Shown here: positions 37,401 through 45,827 of the stretch, in pieces
Numbering within the stretch: position 1 is the stretch's first letter
Layout of the letters: each line of letters starts with the position of its first letter
Source: Chryseobacterium sp.
GTDB lineage: Bacteria; Bacteroidota; Bacteroidia; Flavobacteriales; Weeksellaceae
Assembly (NCBI RefSeq): GCF_019236175.1
Contig: NZ_JAFAJM010000004.1
Coordinates: 1 to 64,000 of the forward strand
DNA length: 64,000 nucleotides
Reading direction: 5' to 3'
Program-made: the position numbers and the translations under genes
Notes under the pieces: model-generated
What the model was told of the DNA's origin: nothing
What the model saw: the letters and a program-made list of their open reading frames with translations, nothing else
Databases searched by the model: none

Positions 37401-37705
37401 AGTACACTTCTGTATACATAATATTTAACCTTGATTCCTAAACCCGATCCGTTAGAATCTGGCTTTAAAAATATATTTACTAAATCAGTTGATCCCTTTT
37501 GGGGAACAATGAACAAGGTTCCATCTGTTACAGCAAATGCTTTTAAATTTTCGACATGGCTAAAAGTGTTTGTAAGTCTAAATTTTTTATCTAGAAAATC
37601 TGGTACTGGACCGAAAGCGTATTTCGCATCTTGAAAGCCACTAATAATTTTGTTTTCCTCTGTAAAAAAATGAGAAACTGGCCCGTTTTTAATATCTGTT
37701 AACAT
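34493..37705 (-). CDS. Large uncharacterised protein (1070 aa) ending in a metzincin-type zinc protease site
   Basis: The first about 930 residues match nothing I know. They are Asn-, Lys- and Tyr-rich with many short beta strands and no signal peptide. Near the C-terminus HELLHSIGLEH (1007-1017) fits HExxHxxGxxH, the zinc site of metzincins, and NVMDY (1034-1038) supplies the Met-turn. Both elements at the right spacing make a zinc endopeptidase fold likely. The protease sits at the C-terminal end, with no room for a further domain after it, unlike secreted astacin or serralysin enzymes with C-terminal repeats. It is the first gene of the four-gene unit. AT-rich composition suggests recent acquisition or relaxed codon use. 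Substrate unknown. Confidence 0.85.
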   Translation of the reverse strand: MLTDIKNGPVSHFFTEENKIISGFQDAKYAFGPVPDFLDKKFRLTNTFSHVENLKAFAVTDGTLFIVPQKGSTDLVNIFLKPDSNGSGLGIKVKYYVYRSVLKKNLYKENNSFLQIVKKNDPQIIDFLIKIWNEYLEYNEINDSSTVVLDAGKLGISQTELATYKAFYKSNKYILPKVTIGTYIGNFANEFGFEVVLDEGDFSQDKSDTGFEFANDFFSAKECVLSVIGGNDPNVYYGNLPSVSEKVFRESIYLFLDPIAYYGAHITSVDKTENKTKNKGKIISKVKEYTDPDEIYTNINLKFKNNDLTYLYIKSKRGRSYNFYPNTSNPITNPIEGLDANKTFAQNQWPIRIIKEKNLSFKLNIFSNRSTMYCYQGSEKKLYKSNDLMTGTLTTDPKFQPLTFVLPIINTTKKISSFIYLSYNDGIEDSLNGIFGPVNISSIIESGDGLNKQGSTVSHLRPNVIKSGEDCGLYNMKVVLEGYLANVDPPTTPVNPDSVNRTYILFPQEVSKSSADFNKGNLNASYYTGVNDSKSYCHTIYGEGEIWKGKIYDGEDFNALSYRRKDNDNNNFPLYQLGISQADYINLTQNINNATNLVFNFKNKTFDPNGSFVKYDLNILFDAQSGVSQETNEKVAIYTVDGYFFFTKKYSNNFEYFNEFANIAVDFLPVDMDTTLNGYESAGFDYIGFNTTNKVYTNRSLYKELLGKYYNTTTGKLENYDVDNPGNYTFKTDREFFHKLLYEKYNCKPTNWRKNTGDFPFHTDSFITLYPGSETTIKLKFTKNNEVTKLFIKYNKKYISVNNPTATASINDEFELFEIPSSNYQPSINESYTINVKSLQVTEIDQALEVYAVENNKTSLAGKCWLRSNSERYKLKVVLVNCKTNISSVKEGLPSGERDLTKKIVKNFLHQLLIEPDFVVADLDLDIAEFKPGGIHFNAPTYGIKSTPEMFKFCKDKLPATLRDECTLLFFREYGGSMGLAGEAYKLGGADGARIFLPGLKKNTIAHELLHSIGLEHSFDNNSEFTFEIYSTDNVMDYNGSDPDSKRKLIWKWQDKKIKDTNNNNKLIPI

Positions 37706-38161
37706 TGATTTTAAACATTAAATTAAAATTAGTTTATTTTGTCTTAACATAACTTTTGTTAATATTTTTTACTTAAATCATCTCATATTGTATATATGAT
37801 TGATTTTTCCACTTCATAAAAAAACCGAATAACAACAAGGAAAGCGTTGTAGGGTATGGAAGATCAATCAATGGATTTAATTTTTCTAACGTTATACAAT
37901 ATATTTTGTGATTCTCTTACTTGATTCGTTAGTGTGGAACGGTATATTCCGTGTTGGCGACAAAATGGGATGGATATATTCTGTAGTTAAAAAAATGAAA
38001 TATTTTCATGAAGTGGTTAATTTTTATATAGCAGCGCTACTATATGTGGTTTCCTTGTTATTATTCGTTTTTTGTTCTACAGCAAAAGTATAGGGGTGCA
38101 ACGTCAAAACTTGACGTGTTAAATTTCATTTTGAAAAATTTTCACTTAATTAGGGTTAAGA
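37706..38161. other. AT-rich intergenic stretch upstream of the giant-protein unit
   Basis: About 455 bases that must contain the unit's promoter. No convincing gene: a 61-codon GTG-initiated frame at 37908-38093 ends in a hydrophobic helix but has no other support. A 7-base inverted repeat ACGTCAA / TTGACGT lies at 38101-38117. Confidence 0.5.
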
Positions 38162-38688
38162 TTATAAAATTTCCATCAACCCTCTGTCATTCTGAAGAAT
38201 AGCTTTAAAAGATCATCTTTTGGAATTATGATCTGAAAGTATTTCACCTGTTTTATCCAGCTCTTCCGTATTTATACCCAACACCACAATTGGTTATTTA
38301 TACGCTAAGAACATATATCCTCTTATTTGTTACTTTGAAATGCTTATTAAATCACAGTATCCCTGGCAACAATATACTTTGAAATGTATCATCAGTAAAA
38401 TCTACTCTCCTATTCAAAGGTATTGAATCAGAGTCCGGATGGATCAGGATGATCTGCTCAAATATATTGTTGCTTTTATTTACATCTGATTTTCAACATA
38501 CTAAACAATCCTTTTCCGGATGGATGTAAAGTCAAAATGGTTTTGGATACTCTCCATGGAAGAATATTTTCCGTATGGGCCCCCAGAGTGATTATCACAT
38601 TGTTTTATTTCGATTTCATATCACCATCATTAGTATTTTCTATTTTTCTCAGACCAACCGAATCTTATATTTTCCTAACTTGTCTCAT
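38162..38688 (-). pseudogene. Probable decayed gene, minus strand
   Basis: Read by hand on the minus strand, several adjacent frames give protein-like sequence interrupted by lesions. From ATG 38688: KIENTNDGDMKSK, TAA, then NNVIITLGAHTENILPWRV running to 38476. A shifted frame at 38352-38492 reads KSNNIFEQIILIHPDSDSIP. A third at 38162-38284 reads INTEELDKTGEILSDHNSKR, TGA, SFKAILQNDRGLMEIL, stop. At least three stops and two frame changes are needed, so this is a relic if coding at all. I do not recognise the family. GC is higher here than in the flanking AT-rich sequence, as expected for former coding DNA. Confidence 0.35.
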
Positions 38689-38826
38689 TTAAAAAACCAT
38701 AGAAATAGAAATACCTGCAGATAATTTTATTGTGCTAAAAAACACTTAGGTTCTTTTATCCATCCCTATTCCACCCGTTATCTCAGGTATTCAGAAACAA
38801 TTATAATAAAACTGCTTCATCATCTT

Positions 38827-39966
38827 ATGACAAATAAAAATCTTAATTCTCAGAAAGGTTTTACGTTCAGTAAACATATTCCTGAAGAATTATCAAATTT
38901 TGACCGGGTCTTTGATGTGTTCAAAGATTTGCTCACCCATACTTCCGGTGATATTGAGGAGGCCTTTGAATGGCTCGATATGCTGGATAAAGAATATGAT
39001 ATTTTTAATGATGACTATACCCTTGAAGACTTTGAAAATGATTTGAAAAAACGGGGCTATATCAAAGAAGAAGCTCCTGAAGACGGCAATTCGGGACAGG
39101 GAAAAGGTAAGAATATCCTGACTCCGAAACTGGAATCCGCTCTGCGCGAATATGCCTTAAATCAGATTTTCGGAAAACTTAAAAAAAGCGGCACCGGAAA
39201 TCACCGTACCACTAAAACAGGGGTCGGAGATGAACGGGATGGCGAAACCCGCTCTTTTCAATATGGAGACGATTTGTCTGCCGTGAATATGACGGAGAGT
39301 TTAAAAAATGCCCAGATTAACAATGGAATTTCCGATCTTCATTTAACAGAAGATGACCTTATTATAGAAGAGACCAGACATAAAGCGCAAATGAGTACCG
39401 TGCTGATGATCGATATCAGCCACTCCATGATTCTGTATGGAGAAGACCGGATTACTCCTGCTAAAAAGGTAGCCATGGCTCTGGTAGAATTAATCAAAAG
39501 AAAATATCCTAAAGATTCCATTGATATTATCGTTTTCGGGAACGAAGCATGGCCGATTAAAATTAAAGACCTTCCCTACTTAAAAGTAGGTCCCTATCAT
39601 ACCAATACGGTGGCAGGACTGGAACTGGCGATGGATATTCTCCGAAGGAAAAGAAATACCAATAAACAGATTTTCATGATTACCGATGGAAAACCAAGCT
39701 GTATGCAATTGCCAACCGGAGAATTATATATGAATAGTTATGGGCTTGACGAAATGATTGTTAATCAATGTCTCAACAGGGCTGCACAGGCGAGAAAACT
39801 TAAAATTCCGATTACTACTTTTATGATTGCTCAGGACCCTTATCTGCGGCAATTTGTGGAAGCTTTTACGGCACAGAATAAAGGAAAAGCATTTCTAACC
39901 GGATTATCAGGTTTAGGGCAAATGATTTTTGAAGATTACGAAAAAAACAGAATAAAGAGAATATAA
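38827..39966 (+). CDS. vWA-domain protein, partner of AAA+ ATPase
   Basis: A 379-aa protein. The N-terminal about 180 residues are acidic and mostly helical with a Gly/Lys-rich linker (about 88-96). The C-terminal domain (about 188-370) is a von Willebrand A domain whose metal-binding MIDAS site is visible: DISHS (196-200), Thr in the GPYHTNT segment, and Asp in FMITDGKPS. Such proteins work with MoxR or Mg-chelatase-like ATPases, as chaperone-like assemblies that insert metals or remodel partners. The partner ATPase starts 5 bases after the stop of this gene, a very tight pair. The partner substrate is unknown. Confidence 0.9.
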   Translation: MTNKNLNSQKGFTFSKHIPEELSNFDRVFDVFKDLLTHTSGDIEEAFEWLDMLDKEYDIFNDDYTLEDFENDLKKRGYIKEEAPEDGNSGQGKGKNILTPKLESALREYALNQIFGKLKKSGTGNHRTTKTGVGDERDGETRSFQYGDDLSAVNMTESLKNAQINNGISDLHLTEDDLIIEETRHKAQMSTVLMIDISHSMILYGEDRITPAKKVAMALVELIKRKYPKDSIDIIVFGNEAWPIKIKDLPYLKVGPYHTNTVAGLELAMDILRRKRNTNKQIFMITDGKPSCMQLPTGELYMNSYGLDEMIVNQCLNRAAQARKLKIPITTFMIAQDPYLRQFVEAFTAQNKGKAFLTGLSGLGQMIFEDYEKNRIKRI

Positions 39967-39971
39967 AGAAA

Positions 39972-41426
39972 ATGAAAAACGATATTACATTCAAAGAATT
40001 AAAAAAATCAGGCTATATCGATAAAACGATTAATGAAGAAATTCAGGCTAATTTAATTTCAAGAATTAAAGCAAAAAAGCCGGTATTTGAAGGACTCTGG
40101 GGATACGAAGACACCGTAATTCCCCAATTGAAAAAGGCCATTCTTGCCGGCCATCATATCAATCTGCTGGGTTTGCGCGGACAGGCAAAAACAAGAATAG
40201 CAAGAAGTATGGTGGATCTCCTGGATGAATATATACCTGTTGTAAAAGGATCTGAAATTAATGACAGTCCTTTTCATCCTATTTCAAAGTTCGCGAAAGA
40301 TCTTATTTCAGAGCTTGGAGACGATACCCCGATTTCATGGGTACATCGTTCCGACCGCTTTTTTGAAAAACTGGCTACCCCCGACGTGAATGTGGCCGAT
40401 TTAATTGGCGATATTGATCCCATCAAAGCTGCCACCTTAAAACTGCCGTATTCCGATGAAAGGGTTTTACATTACGGAATGATTCCCCGTGCCAACCGTT
40501 CTATATTTGTCCTTAATGAACTTCCCGATTTACAGGCCAGAATTCAGGTCTCCTTATTCAATATTTTACAGGAAGGAGATATTCAGATCCGTGGATTTCA
40601 ACTGAGAATGCCTCTTGACATTCAGTTTATTTTCACAGCTAATCCGGAAGATTACACCAACAGAGGAAGCATCGTTACTCCCCTAAAAGACAGAATCGGA
40701 TCGCAGATTTTCACACATTATCCTAAAACGATTGCTCTTGCCCGCCAGATTACAGAACAGGAAGCTAAAATTTCTCCTGAAGACAAGTCAAGGATACAGA
40801 TTCCCGATCTGGCAAAAAACCTGTTGGAAGAAGTTGCTTTCGTGGCCCGTGACAGTGAGTACGTAGATACAAAAAGCGGCGTAAGTGCCCGTCTGACCAT
40901 CAGTGCTATGGAAAATTTAATTGCGGCAGCTAAATTACGTCTTATAGAATCTGGTGAAGAAAAAACAACCATTCGTCTGCTTGATTTTATGTCAATTATT
41001 CCTTCTATTACAGGAAAAATTGAACTTGTATATGAAGGAGAACAGGAAGGGGCTGATTATGTGGCAAAAATACTGATAGACAAAGCCGTAATGCTTCAGT
41101 TTGAAAGCATTTTCCCTCGTATACCCAAACTGGAAAAAGAAGATATCAAAACACCTTATACCGACCTCATCAGATGGTTCAACAAAAATCACCTTGAACT
41201 TAATTACGATGATTCGGACGAAGTATTCTATGCTAAACTTAATAAAATAGCTCCTTTGGTAACGCTGGTTGAAGAAAATGCTTCCGAATTAAGTACAGAA
41301 AATCAGAATTTCTGTAAAGAACTCGTATTATGGGCCTTAACGATTAGCAGTAAAATAGATAAATCGGAAAATCAATCTGCATTTACCTTTGATTCTGCAG
41401 GAATCGGACAGTTCCTGCGCAACTAA
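39972..41426 (+). CDS. AAA+ ATPase of the MoxR/Mg-chelatase I type
   Basis: A 484-aa ATPase. The Walker A stretch is GLRGQAKT (67-74), where Ala replaces the second Gly of GxxxxGK; Walker B is IFVLNE (178-183), with Asn before the catalytic Glu. A FTANPEDYTNRGSIVTPLKDRIG block gives sensor 1 and the Arg finger, as in Mg-chelatase subunit I. A helical lid and about 130 residues of C-terminal extension follow. It is encoded 5 bases after the vWA gene, the usual order for such pairs. A cofactor-insertion or protein-remodelling role is inferred; the target cannot be named. A terminator follows the gene. Confidence 0.9.
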   Translation: MKNDITFKELKKSGYIDKTINEEIQANLISRIKAKKPVFEGLWGYEDTVIPQLKKAILAGHHINLLGLRGQAKTRIARSMVDLLDEYIPVVKGSEINDSPFHPISKFAKDLISELGDDTPISWVHRSDRFFEKLATPDVNVADLIGDIDPIKAATLKLPYSDERVLHYGMIPRANRSIFVLNELPDLQARIQVSLFNILQEGDIQIRGFQLRMPLDIQFIFTANPEDYTNRGSIVTPLKDRIGSQIFTHYPKTIALARQITEQEAKISPEDKSRIQIPDLAKNLLEEVAFVARDSEYVDTKSGVSARLTISAMENLIAAAKLRLIESGEEKTTIRLLDFMSIIPSITGKIELVYEGEQEGADYVAKILIDKAVMLQFESIFPRIPKLEKEDIKTPYTDLIRWFNKNHLELNYDDSDEVFYAKLNKIAPLVTLVEENASELSTENQNFCKELVLWALTISSKIDKSENQSAFTFDSAGIGQFLRN

Positions 41427-41466
41427 AGGAACCTGTCGGTACACAAAAAATAGTAAAATAGAATAG

Positions 41467-41498
41467 CGATTGTCTCTTTTTTGAGGCAGTCGTTTTTT
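41467..41498 (+). terminator. Terminator after the AAA+/vWA pair
   Basis: CGATTGTCTC and GAGGCAGTCG pair with two G-U wobbles around a T-rich loop and are followed by six T. Confidence 0.65.
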
Positions 41499-41600
41499 GA
41501 TAAATCAAAAACAGATCCGCTCATCTATAGACTATGGTACATTTTTTATTTCTTTGTATTATAATATTTAGACTGTTTACCGCTGAAAATACCCTTACTT

Positions 41601-42425
41601 ATGGAAGATCAACTCAATTGTATCTACAGGGTCATTAATTTTATGGAGAAAAATTATGATCAGCCGGTTTCTGTAAAGGATCTGGAAGAGATTTCAAATT
41701 ATTCTTACCGAAATATCCAACGTATTTTCAAGTACAGTTGCGGAGAAACCATAGGTGCTTTTCAGCAGAGACTAAAAGTGGAAAACGCCTATAAACTAAT
41801 CCTTTACACCCAGGAAAGCCTTACATCTATCGCCGTTGAAGTAGGATTTGCCAATATAGCTTCCTTTTCCAAAGCTTTTAAACAACATTTTGGGATGTCC
41901 CCTAAAACCGCAAAATTAAGTAAAGAACAGCTGCTTTGCGGTCATGAAATGATCCCGGTGTTATCAGAAGTCTTATTAGAACCTGAAATGGTGTATCTTA
42001 AACCCATACAGGTGTTTTATCAAAGTACAAAAACCTATTATAATAATGAAGAAATTGAAGTGTTGTGGGAAAAATTCATCCACAATGAATTTCCTGTTTC
42101 CGGCACAGAATATTTTGGCGTTATAGCAGATGAACCATTGATCAGAACGGAAATCAACTGCCGGTACGATGCCTGTTCTACGATACAGTCTAATAATACA
42201 AAGCTACCCTCAAAAACTATATTGGGAGGAAAATATGTCCGTTTTACCCACAAAGGCAGCTATGACACAATTGATGAAACGTATACAAAAATTTATTCCC
42301 GCTGGATTTTTAGTTCCGGACTTGAATTTTCACATACCCCCATTATAGAAAAATATGAAAGACATGCAAAATATGCAGACCAAACTGAAGAGCAGCTGAC
42401 TTATATTTTGCTGCCTCTGAAGTAA
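41601..42425 (+). CDS. AraC-family regulator with GyrI-like effector domain
   Basis: A 274-aa regulator with the DNA-binding domain first: two helix-turn-helix units at about 8-100, including VKDLEEISNYSYRNIQRIF and ITSIAVEVGFANIASFSKAFKQHFGMSP in outline. The C-terminal half (about 115-270) is the GyrI/AraC effector-binding beta fold, with a late YVRFTHKGSYDTIDETYTKIY strand-helix. This domain order is the reverse of classical AraC and matches MarA/SoxS-type proteins fused to an effector sensor, often linked to drug or stress responses. The agmatine-deiminase-like gene follows after 69 bases in the same direction and is a possible target. Confidence 0.85.
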   Translation: MEDQLNCIYRVINFMEKNYDQPVSVKDLEEISNYSYRNIQRIFKYSCGETIGAFQQRLKVENAYKLILYTQESLTSIAVEVGFANIASFSKAFKQHFGMSPKTAKLSKEQLLCGHEMIPVLSEVLLEPEMVYLKPIQVFYQSTKTYYNNEEIEVLWEKFIHNEFPVSGTEYFGVIADEPLIRTEINCRYDACSTIQSNNTKLPSKTILGGKYVRFTHKGSYDTIDETYTKIYSRWIFSSGLEFSHTPIIEKYERHAKYADQTEEQLTYILLPLK

Positions 42426-42494
42426 GTTGTCAATTTCGGACAAGTTTGAAAATATTTCCTGATCTAATTTTGCCCTGTCAAAAACAGATCAATT

Positions 42495-43616
42495 ATGCAA
42501 AAAAAGAAAATCATGCTTTTACTATTATCTTTAATTTTATTTTCCTGTGCTGAATCAGAACTAACTGACAATGCGGGAACAGCAGACAAAAGTACAATCC
42601 TTTACAAAATGCCTGAAGAATCAGCACCCCATGAAGGAACCTGGCTTCAATGGCCCCACGAGTATCAATATGGTGTGACCTATCGGAACCGTCTCGACCC
42701 CACCTGGGTAGCCATGACGAAAGAACTGGTACAGAGTGAAAAGGTTCATATTATTGCCTATGATAATACGGAAAAAGAACGAATTGTAGAGTTATTAAAT
42801 AATGCAGGCGTTCCTTTAACCAATGTAAACTTTAAACTTTATCCTACGGACGACTTTTGGGTAAGAGACAACGGACCTATTTATGTAAAGGATAAAAACG
42901 GAAAGTTGTTTATTCAGGATTGGGGATTCAATGGCTGGGGCAACAAAGCCGAATATAATAACTGTAACCTAATCCCTTCCAGAATTTCAGCAGACACCCA
43001 TATTCCTAAAGTTGACCTTAATTCGGTCATGATCAATGAAGGCGGAAGTGTTGAAATTGACGGAAACGGAGTATTAATGGCCTGTAAAAGCTCTATCCTC
43101 AATAATAACAGAAACCCTGGAATGACACAACAACAGGCAGAGGCGATATTCACCAAAAACTTAGGGGTAACTAAATTTATCTGGCTGGAAGGAAAAGCAG
43201 GACTGGATATCACAGATATGCACATTGACGGATTTGCAAGATTTGCCAACTCATCTACAATTATCACTATGAGTCCTGATGATCTTGCTTACTGGCAGGT
43301 TCCTGATGCTGATATCGACAGATTATACAATGCTACAGGACAAAACAACAGTACCTATCAGTTTGTGAAAGTGCCTCTGACTAAAAAAGATGTCATCACT
43401 ACCTATGGCAAAAATGCAGGTAAAGCATCTTACATCAATTATTATATCACGAATAACCGCGTTCTGGTTCCTAATTACAATGATCCTAATGATGCAGTTG
43501 CCAACCAGATTATTCAGCGACTATATCCTGATAAAAAGGTAGTGGGCATAGATTGCCGTAACCTGTTTGCCAATGGCGGAATGGTTCATTGTGTTACGCA
43601 GCAGCAACCTCAATAA
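42495..43616 (+). CDS. Agmatine deiminase/peptidyl-arginine deiminase-like lipoprotein
   Basis: A 373-aa member of the guanidino-modifying enzyme family, which hydrolyses agmatine or arginine to release ammonia. The conserved blocks EGTWLQWPHE, DDFWVRDNGP and DMHIDGFARF carry substrate-binding and catalytic acidic and His residues, and ANGGMVHC near the C-terminus supplies the catalytic Cys366. Unlike the cytoplasmic agmatine deiminase, it has a lipoprotein signal peptide (Cys18, FSCAES), so it works at the envelope. The fold also covers Porphyromonas-type peptidylarginine deiminase, so the substrate could be free agmatine or C-terminal Arg of peptides. It follows the AraC-type regulator and ends at a strong hairpin. 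Confidence 0.85.
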   Translation: MQKKKIMLLLLSLILFSCAESELTDNAGTADKSTILYKMPEESAPHEGTWLQWPHEYQYGVTYRNRLDPTWVAMTKELVQSEKVHIIAYDNTEKERIVELLNNAGVPLTNVNFKLYPTDDFWVRDNGPIYVKDKNGKLFIQDWGFNGWGNKAEYNNCNLIPSRISADTHIPKVDLNSVMINEGGSVEIDGNGVLMACKSSILNNNRNPGMTQQQAEAIFTKNLGVTKFIWLEGKAGLDITDMHIDGFARFANSSTIITMSPDDLAYWQVPDADIDRLYNATGQNNSTYQFVKVPLTKKDVITTYGKNAGKASYINYYITNNRVLVPNYNDPNDAVANQIIQRLYPDKKVVGIDCRNLFANGGMVHCVTQQQPQ

Positions 43617-43630
43617 AATGATCAAAGTAT

Positions 43631-43660
43631 AAAACCCTACCGGAATCCGGTAGGGTTTTT
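43631..43660 (+). terminator. Terminator after deiminase gene
   Basis: AAAACCCTACCGGA / TCCGGTAGGGTTTT pair perfectly over about 13 bases and are followed by T. It could also serve the convergent surface-protein gene. Confidence 0.75.
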
Positions 43661-43743
43661 TATAAATCTGCAGATTGTAATGAAACTGAGGGAAATTTCA
43701 CTAGAATCCTGCCTGATAAAAGAATTATCGTGTTTTTAGAATC

Positions 43744-45195
43744 CTAAAGCCCTAATTTTTTTTTGATGGCCTGCATTTCGGCCTCCATCTTTTTGATTTT
43801 TGTATTTTGCCGTTCTATCTCTGCCTGCTGTTCCTGAATAGCTTTGGTAAGTGCAGGCACAAGCACTGTATAATCAACAGCCCAGGCTTCTTTGCTGTCA
43901 TCTTTGGGCTTATGAACAGCTTCAGGAATCTGCTTATACAGATCCTGCGCCAGGAATCCTATTCTATGCTGTGTCTTCAATGTGGGATCTACCACAGGTT
44001 TCCCGCCTTTAATCTCCTTATTGTCTGATAATTCATATTGCTTAGGCTCCAAAGCCATAACTGTACGCAACCCGTATCCGATTTCTTTAATCCGGGTTTT
44101 CAAACGCATATCCGAAGTAAGAGGTACCCCGTTTGAAAAAACAGCTCCGCCGGTGTGAATATTTCCCACACCATCAATGGTTGTTTGTGTACTGCCGTTG
44201 TAGCTGTATTTAAACCCGTCTTTGCCCAGGTAAATCTGAGTCGGCTGTAGTGGGTTCAGGGTATTGTAACCACTCAAATCAATATGTCCTTTGGTAGCGG
44301 CAATTCTGTTTCCGCCAATTCCTGATGCATCTTCAGGTCTGTTCATATTGATATCACCGAATCCGTTAATATCTACCCAGCTATCCGTGGTATTGTTATA
44401 ATAATACTGAAGACCTGCGGTTCCTACTTTAACCTGTGCTGTATTATTATTTCCGGCAACCAAAAGAGGACCGGCCACATTATTGATGGTCCCCGCATTG
44501 GCACCACCATCTGTTGTTTTAGTGGAAGAATTCAGAAACATATTCAGAGCATTTCCGGCATCATTGGTAAACTGCAAAAGAGTACCGGCACTCGCCCCGT
44601 TATTGGCATTACTGAATGCTGTAAGCCCGAATCCGTTCACATTACTTCTGAAATATAAAGCTTTATCCAGATAATCAATCGCTGTATTTTGTGAGAGTAT
44701 TCCCCCCAATCTCACATCATTGCCCACTATACCGAGACCATTACTCGCTGTTATACCAGTCGTGGCTGATGAAATATCCCAGGTAGAAACAGCTCCTGTA
44801 AGACCGGTACTGATCAGCTGCAGACTCTGATTGGGTGCTATAGTCGTTGTCGTATTTCCATTAATGGTTTCAGAAGGAGACGGATTTACGGTAATACTAA
44901 AAGCAGTGTTATTTTTGATGGTATACATACGGCCTTTGAAATTACCTGTTCCCGATATAGCAGCCGGTAAAGTAAAAGCTGCGTTTGCCGTTCCGTTATA
45001 AGCAATATAAAAATCTGCGGAAGTCATTGCATAGGTCGTTGAAGTCACAGCGGTGTATTTTGCTGCGAAGGACCCGTTAACATCCAGCGTTGAACCTGGC
45101 TGAGCCGTATTGATCCCCACACTTTGTGCAGCAGTAATCCCATAGGAAAGTAACGCCGCAGCTACTGATAATGTAGTCAATTTTTTAAACCTCAT
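43744..45195 (-). CDS. Secreted repeat protein with C-terminal endosialidase-type chaperone (S74) domain
   Basis: A 483-aa protein with a signal peptide (about 1-23, ending TAAQ). An N-terminal GINTAQPGSTLDVNGSF (about 27-43) is a cap found in many Bacteroidota surface proteins. A Gly/Asn/Thr-rich beta region follows (about 60-355). The C-terminal about 115 residues start with SDMRLKTRIKEIGYGL and hold HRIGFLAQDL and VDYTVLVPALTKAI, the intramolecular chaperone of endosialidase, followed by a coiled-coil (about 450-480). Such chaperones trimerise the fibre and then cleave themselves. Phage tail fibres and bacterial surface fibres both use them; there are no phage genes here, so a surface adhesin is more likely. 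Confidence 0.85.
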   Translation of the reverse strand: MRFKKLTTLSVAAALLSYGITAAQSVGINTAQPGSTLDVNGSFAAKYTAVTSTTYAMTSADFYIAYNGTANAAFTLPAAISGTGNFKGRMYTIKNNTAFSITVNPSPSETINGNTTTTIAPNQSLQLISTGLTGAVSTWDISSATTGITASNGLGIVGNDVRLGGILSQNTAIDYLDKALYFRSNVNGFGLTAFSNANNGASAGTLLQFTNDAGNALNMFLNSSTKTTDGGANAGTINNVAGPLLVAGNNNTAQVKVGTAGLQYYYNNTTDSWVDINGFGDINMNRPEDASGIGGNRIAATKGHIDLSGYNTLNPLQPTQIYLGKDGFKYSYNGSTQTTIDGVGNIHTGGAVFSNGVPLTSDMRLKTRIKEIGYGLRTVMALEPKQYELSDNKEIKGGKPVVDPTLKTQHRIGFLAQDLYKQIPEAVHKPKDDSKEAWAVDYTVLVPALTKAIQEQQAEIERQNTKIKKMEAEMQAIKKKLGL

Positions 45196-45643
45196 GATCG
45201 AATTATATAGTTTTAAATGAATGTATATTTCTCACGCCCGATCTCTGAAAATACAACTGAAAATCTTCAGCAGATCAGGAAGTATATTGTGTAATGATAC
45301 CCCAATATTTTATGTACATAATAATATTGAAGGGCTATAACAGCCTTATAAATATTCTACACTTTCTGTACTCCTGAACATTTGAAATGGAAAAGAAATC
45401 TTGTTTTTTTTTGCATGATGAAGCGTTTTATCAATACAAAACTAGACGTTCCCGAAATCCTGAAGAAAAAAAACAGGTAATAATTTTTCCACGTCTTGTA
45501 GAAAAATTATTACATATTTATAGAGAAAACAAATAGTAAATTTATCTGTTGTACAGATCACAGCATCTCTGAAAAAGAAAAACAGGAAATCTTTCTCATC
45601 TCTGTTGATCAACTCATTTGCTGAGCCTTTATAAGAAAATAAA

Positions 45644-45669
45644 AACCTGCTATATTTCGATAGCAGGTT
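45644..45669. terminator. Hairpin, copy 1 of a duplicated element
   Basis: AACCTGCTA / TAGCAGGTT around TATTTCGA. The flanking ATAAAAACCTGCTA is shared with the second copy 158 bases away. Confidence 0.5.
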
Positions 45670-45801
45670 CAAAAATGGTGGTTCAAATACGAAAAAATAT
45701 TCTTCGATAACAAAAGTAATAATTTTCACTTAACACTGAGAATTAGCACTATAGAATAATATACCATGGAATTATCAAACTTTTACTACCTTAAAAATAA
45801 A

Positions 45802-45827
45802 AACCTGCTACATTTCTATCGCAGGTT
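45802..45827 (-). terminator. Hairpin, copy 2, likely terminator of the monooxygenase gene
   Basis: AACCTGC / GCAGGTT around a 12-base loop, about 95 bases past the monooxygenase stop, nearly identical in sequence to copy 1. Confidence 0.5.

Noticed and set aside
21796-37705. Extracellular contractile injection system or prophage
   Set aside because: No sheath, tube, baseplate, capsid or integrase genes were seen; giant size alone is not evidence.
37908-38093. 61-codon GTG-started frame with a hydrophobic C-terminus
   Set aside because: No clear start signal, no homology recognised, and it lies in a stretch of degraded sequence; not strong enough to call a gene.
45442-45729. 95-codon frame on the minus strand
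   Set aside because: It crosses a hairpin and two inverted repeats, is extremely AT-rich and Phe-rich, and has no recognisable motif.
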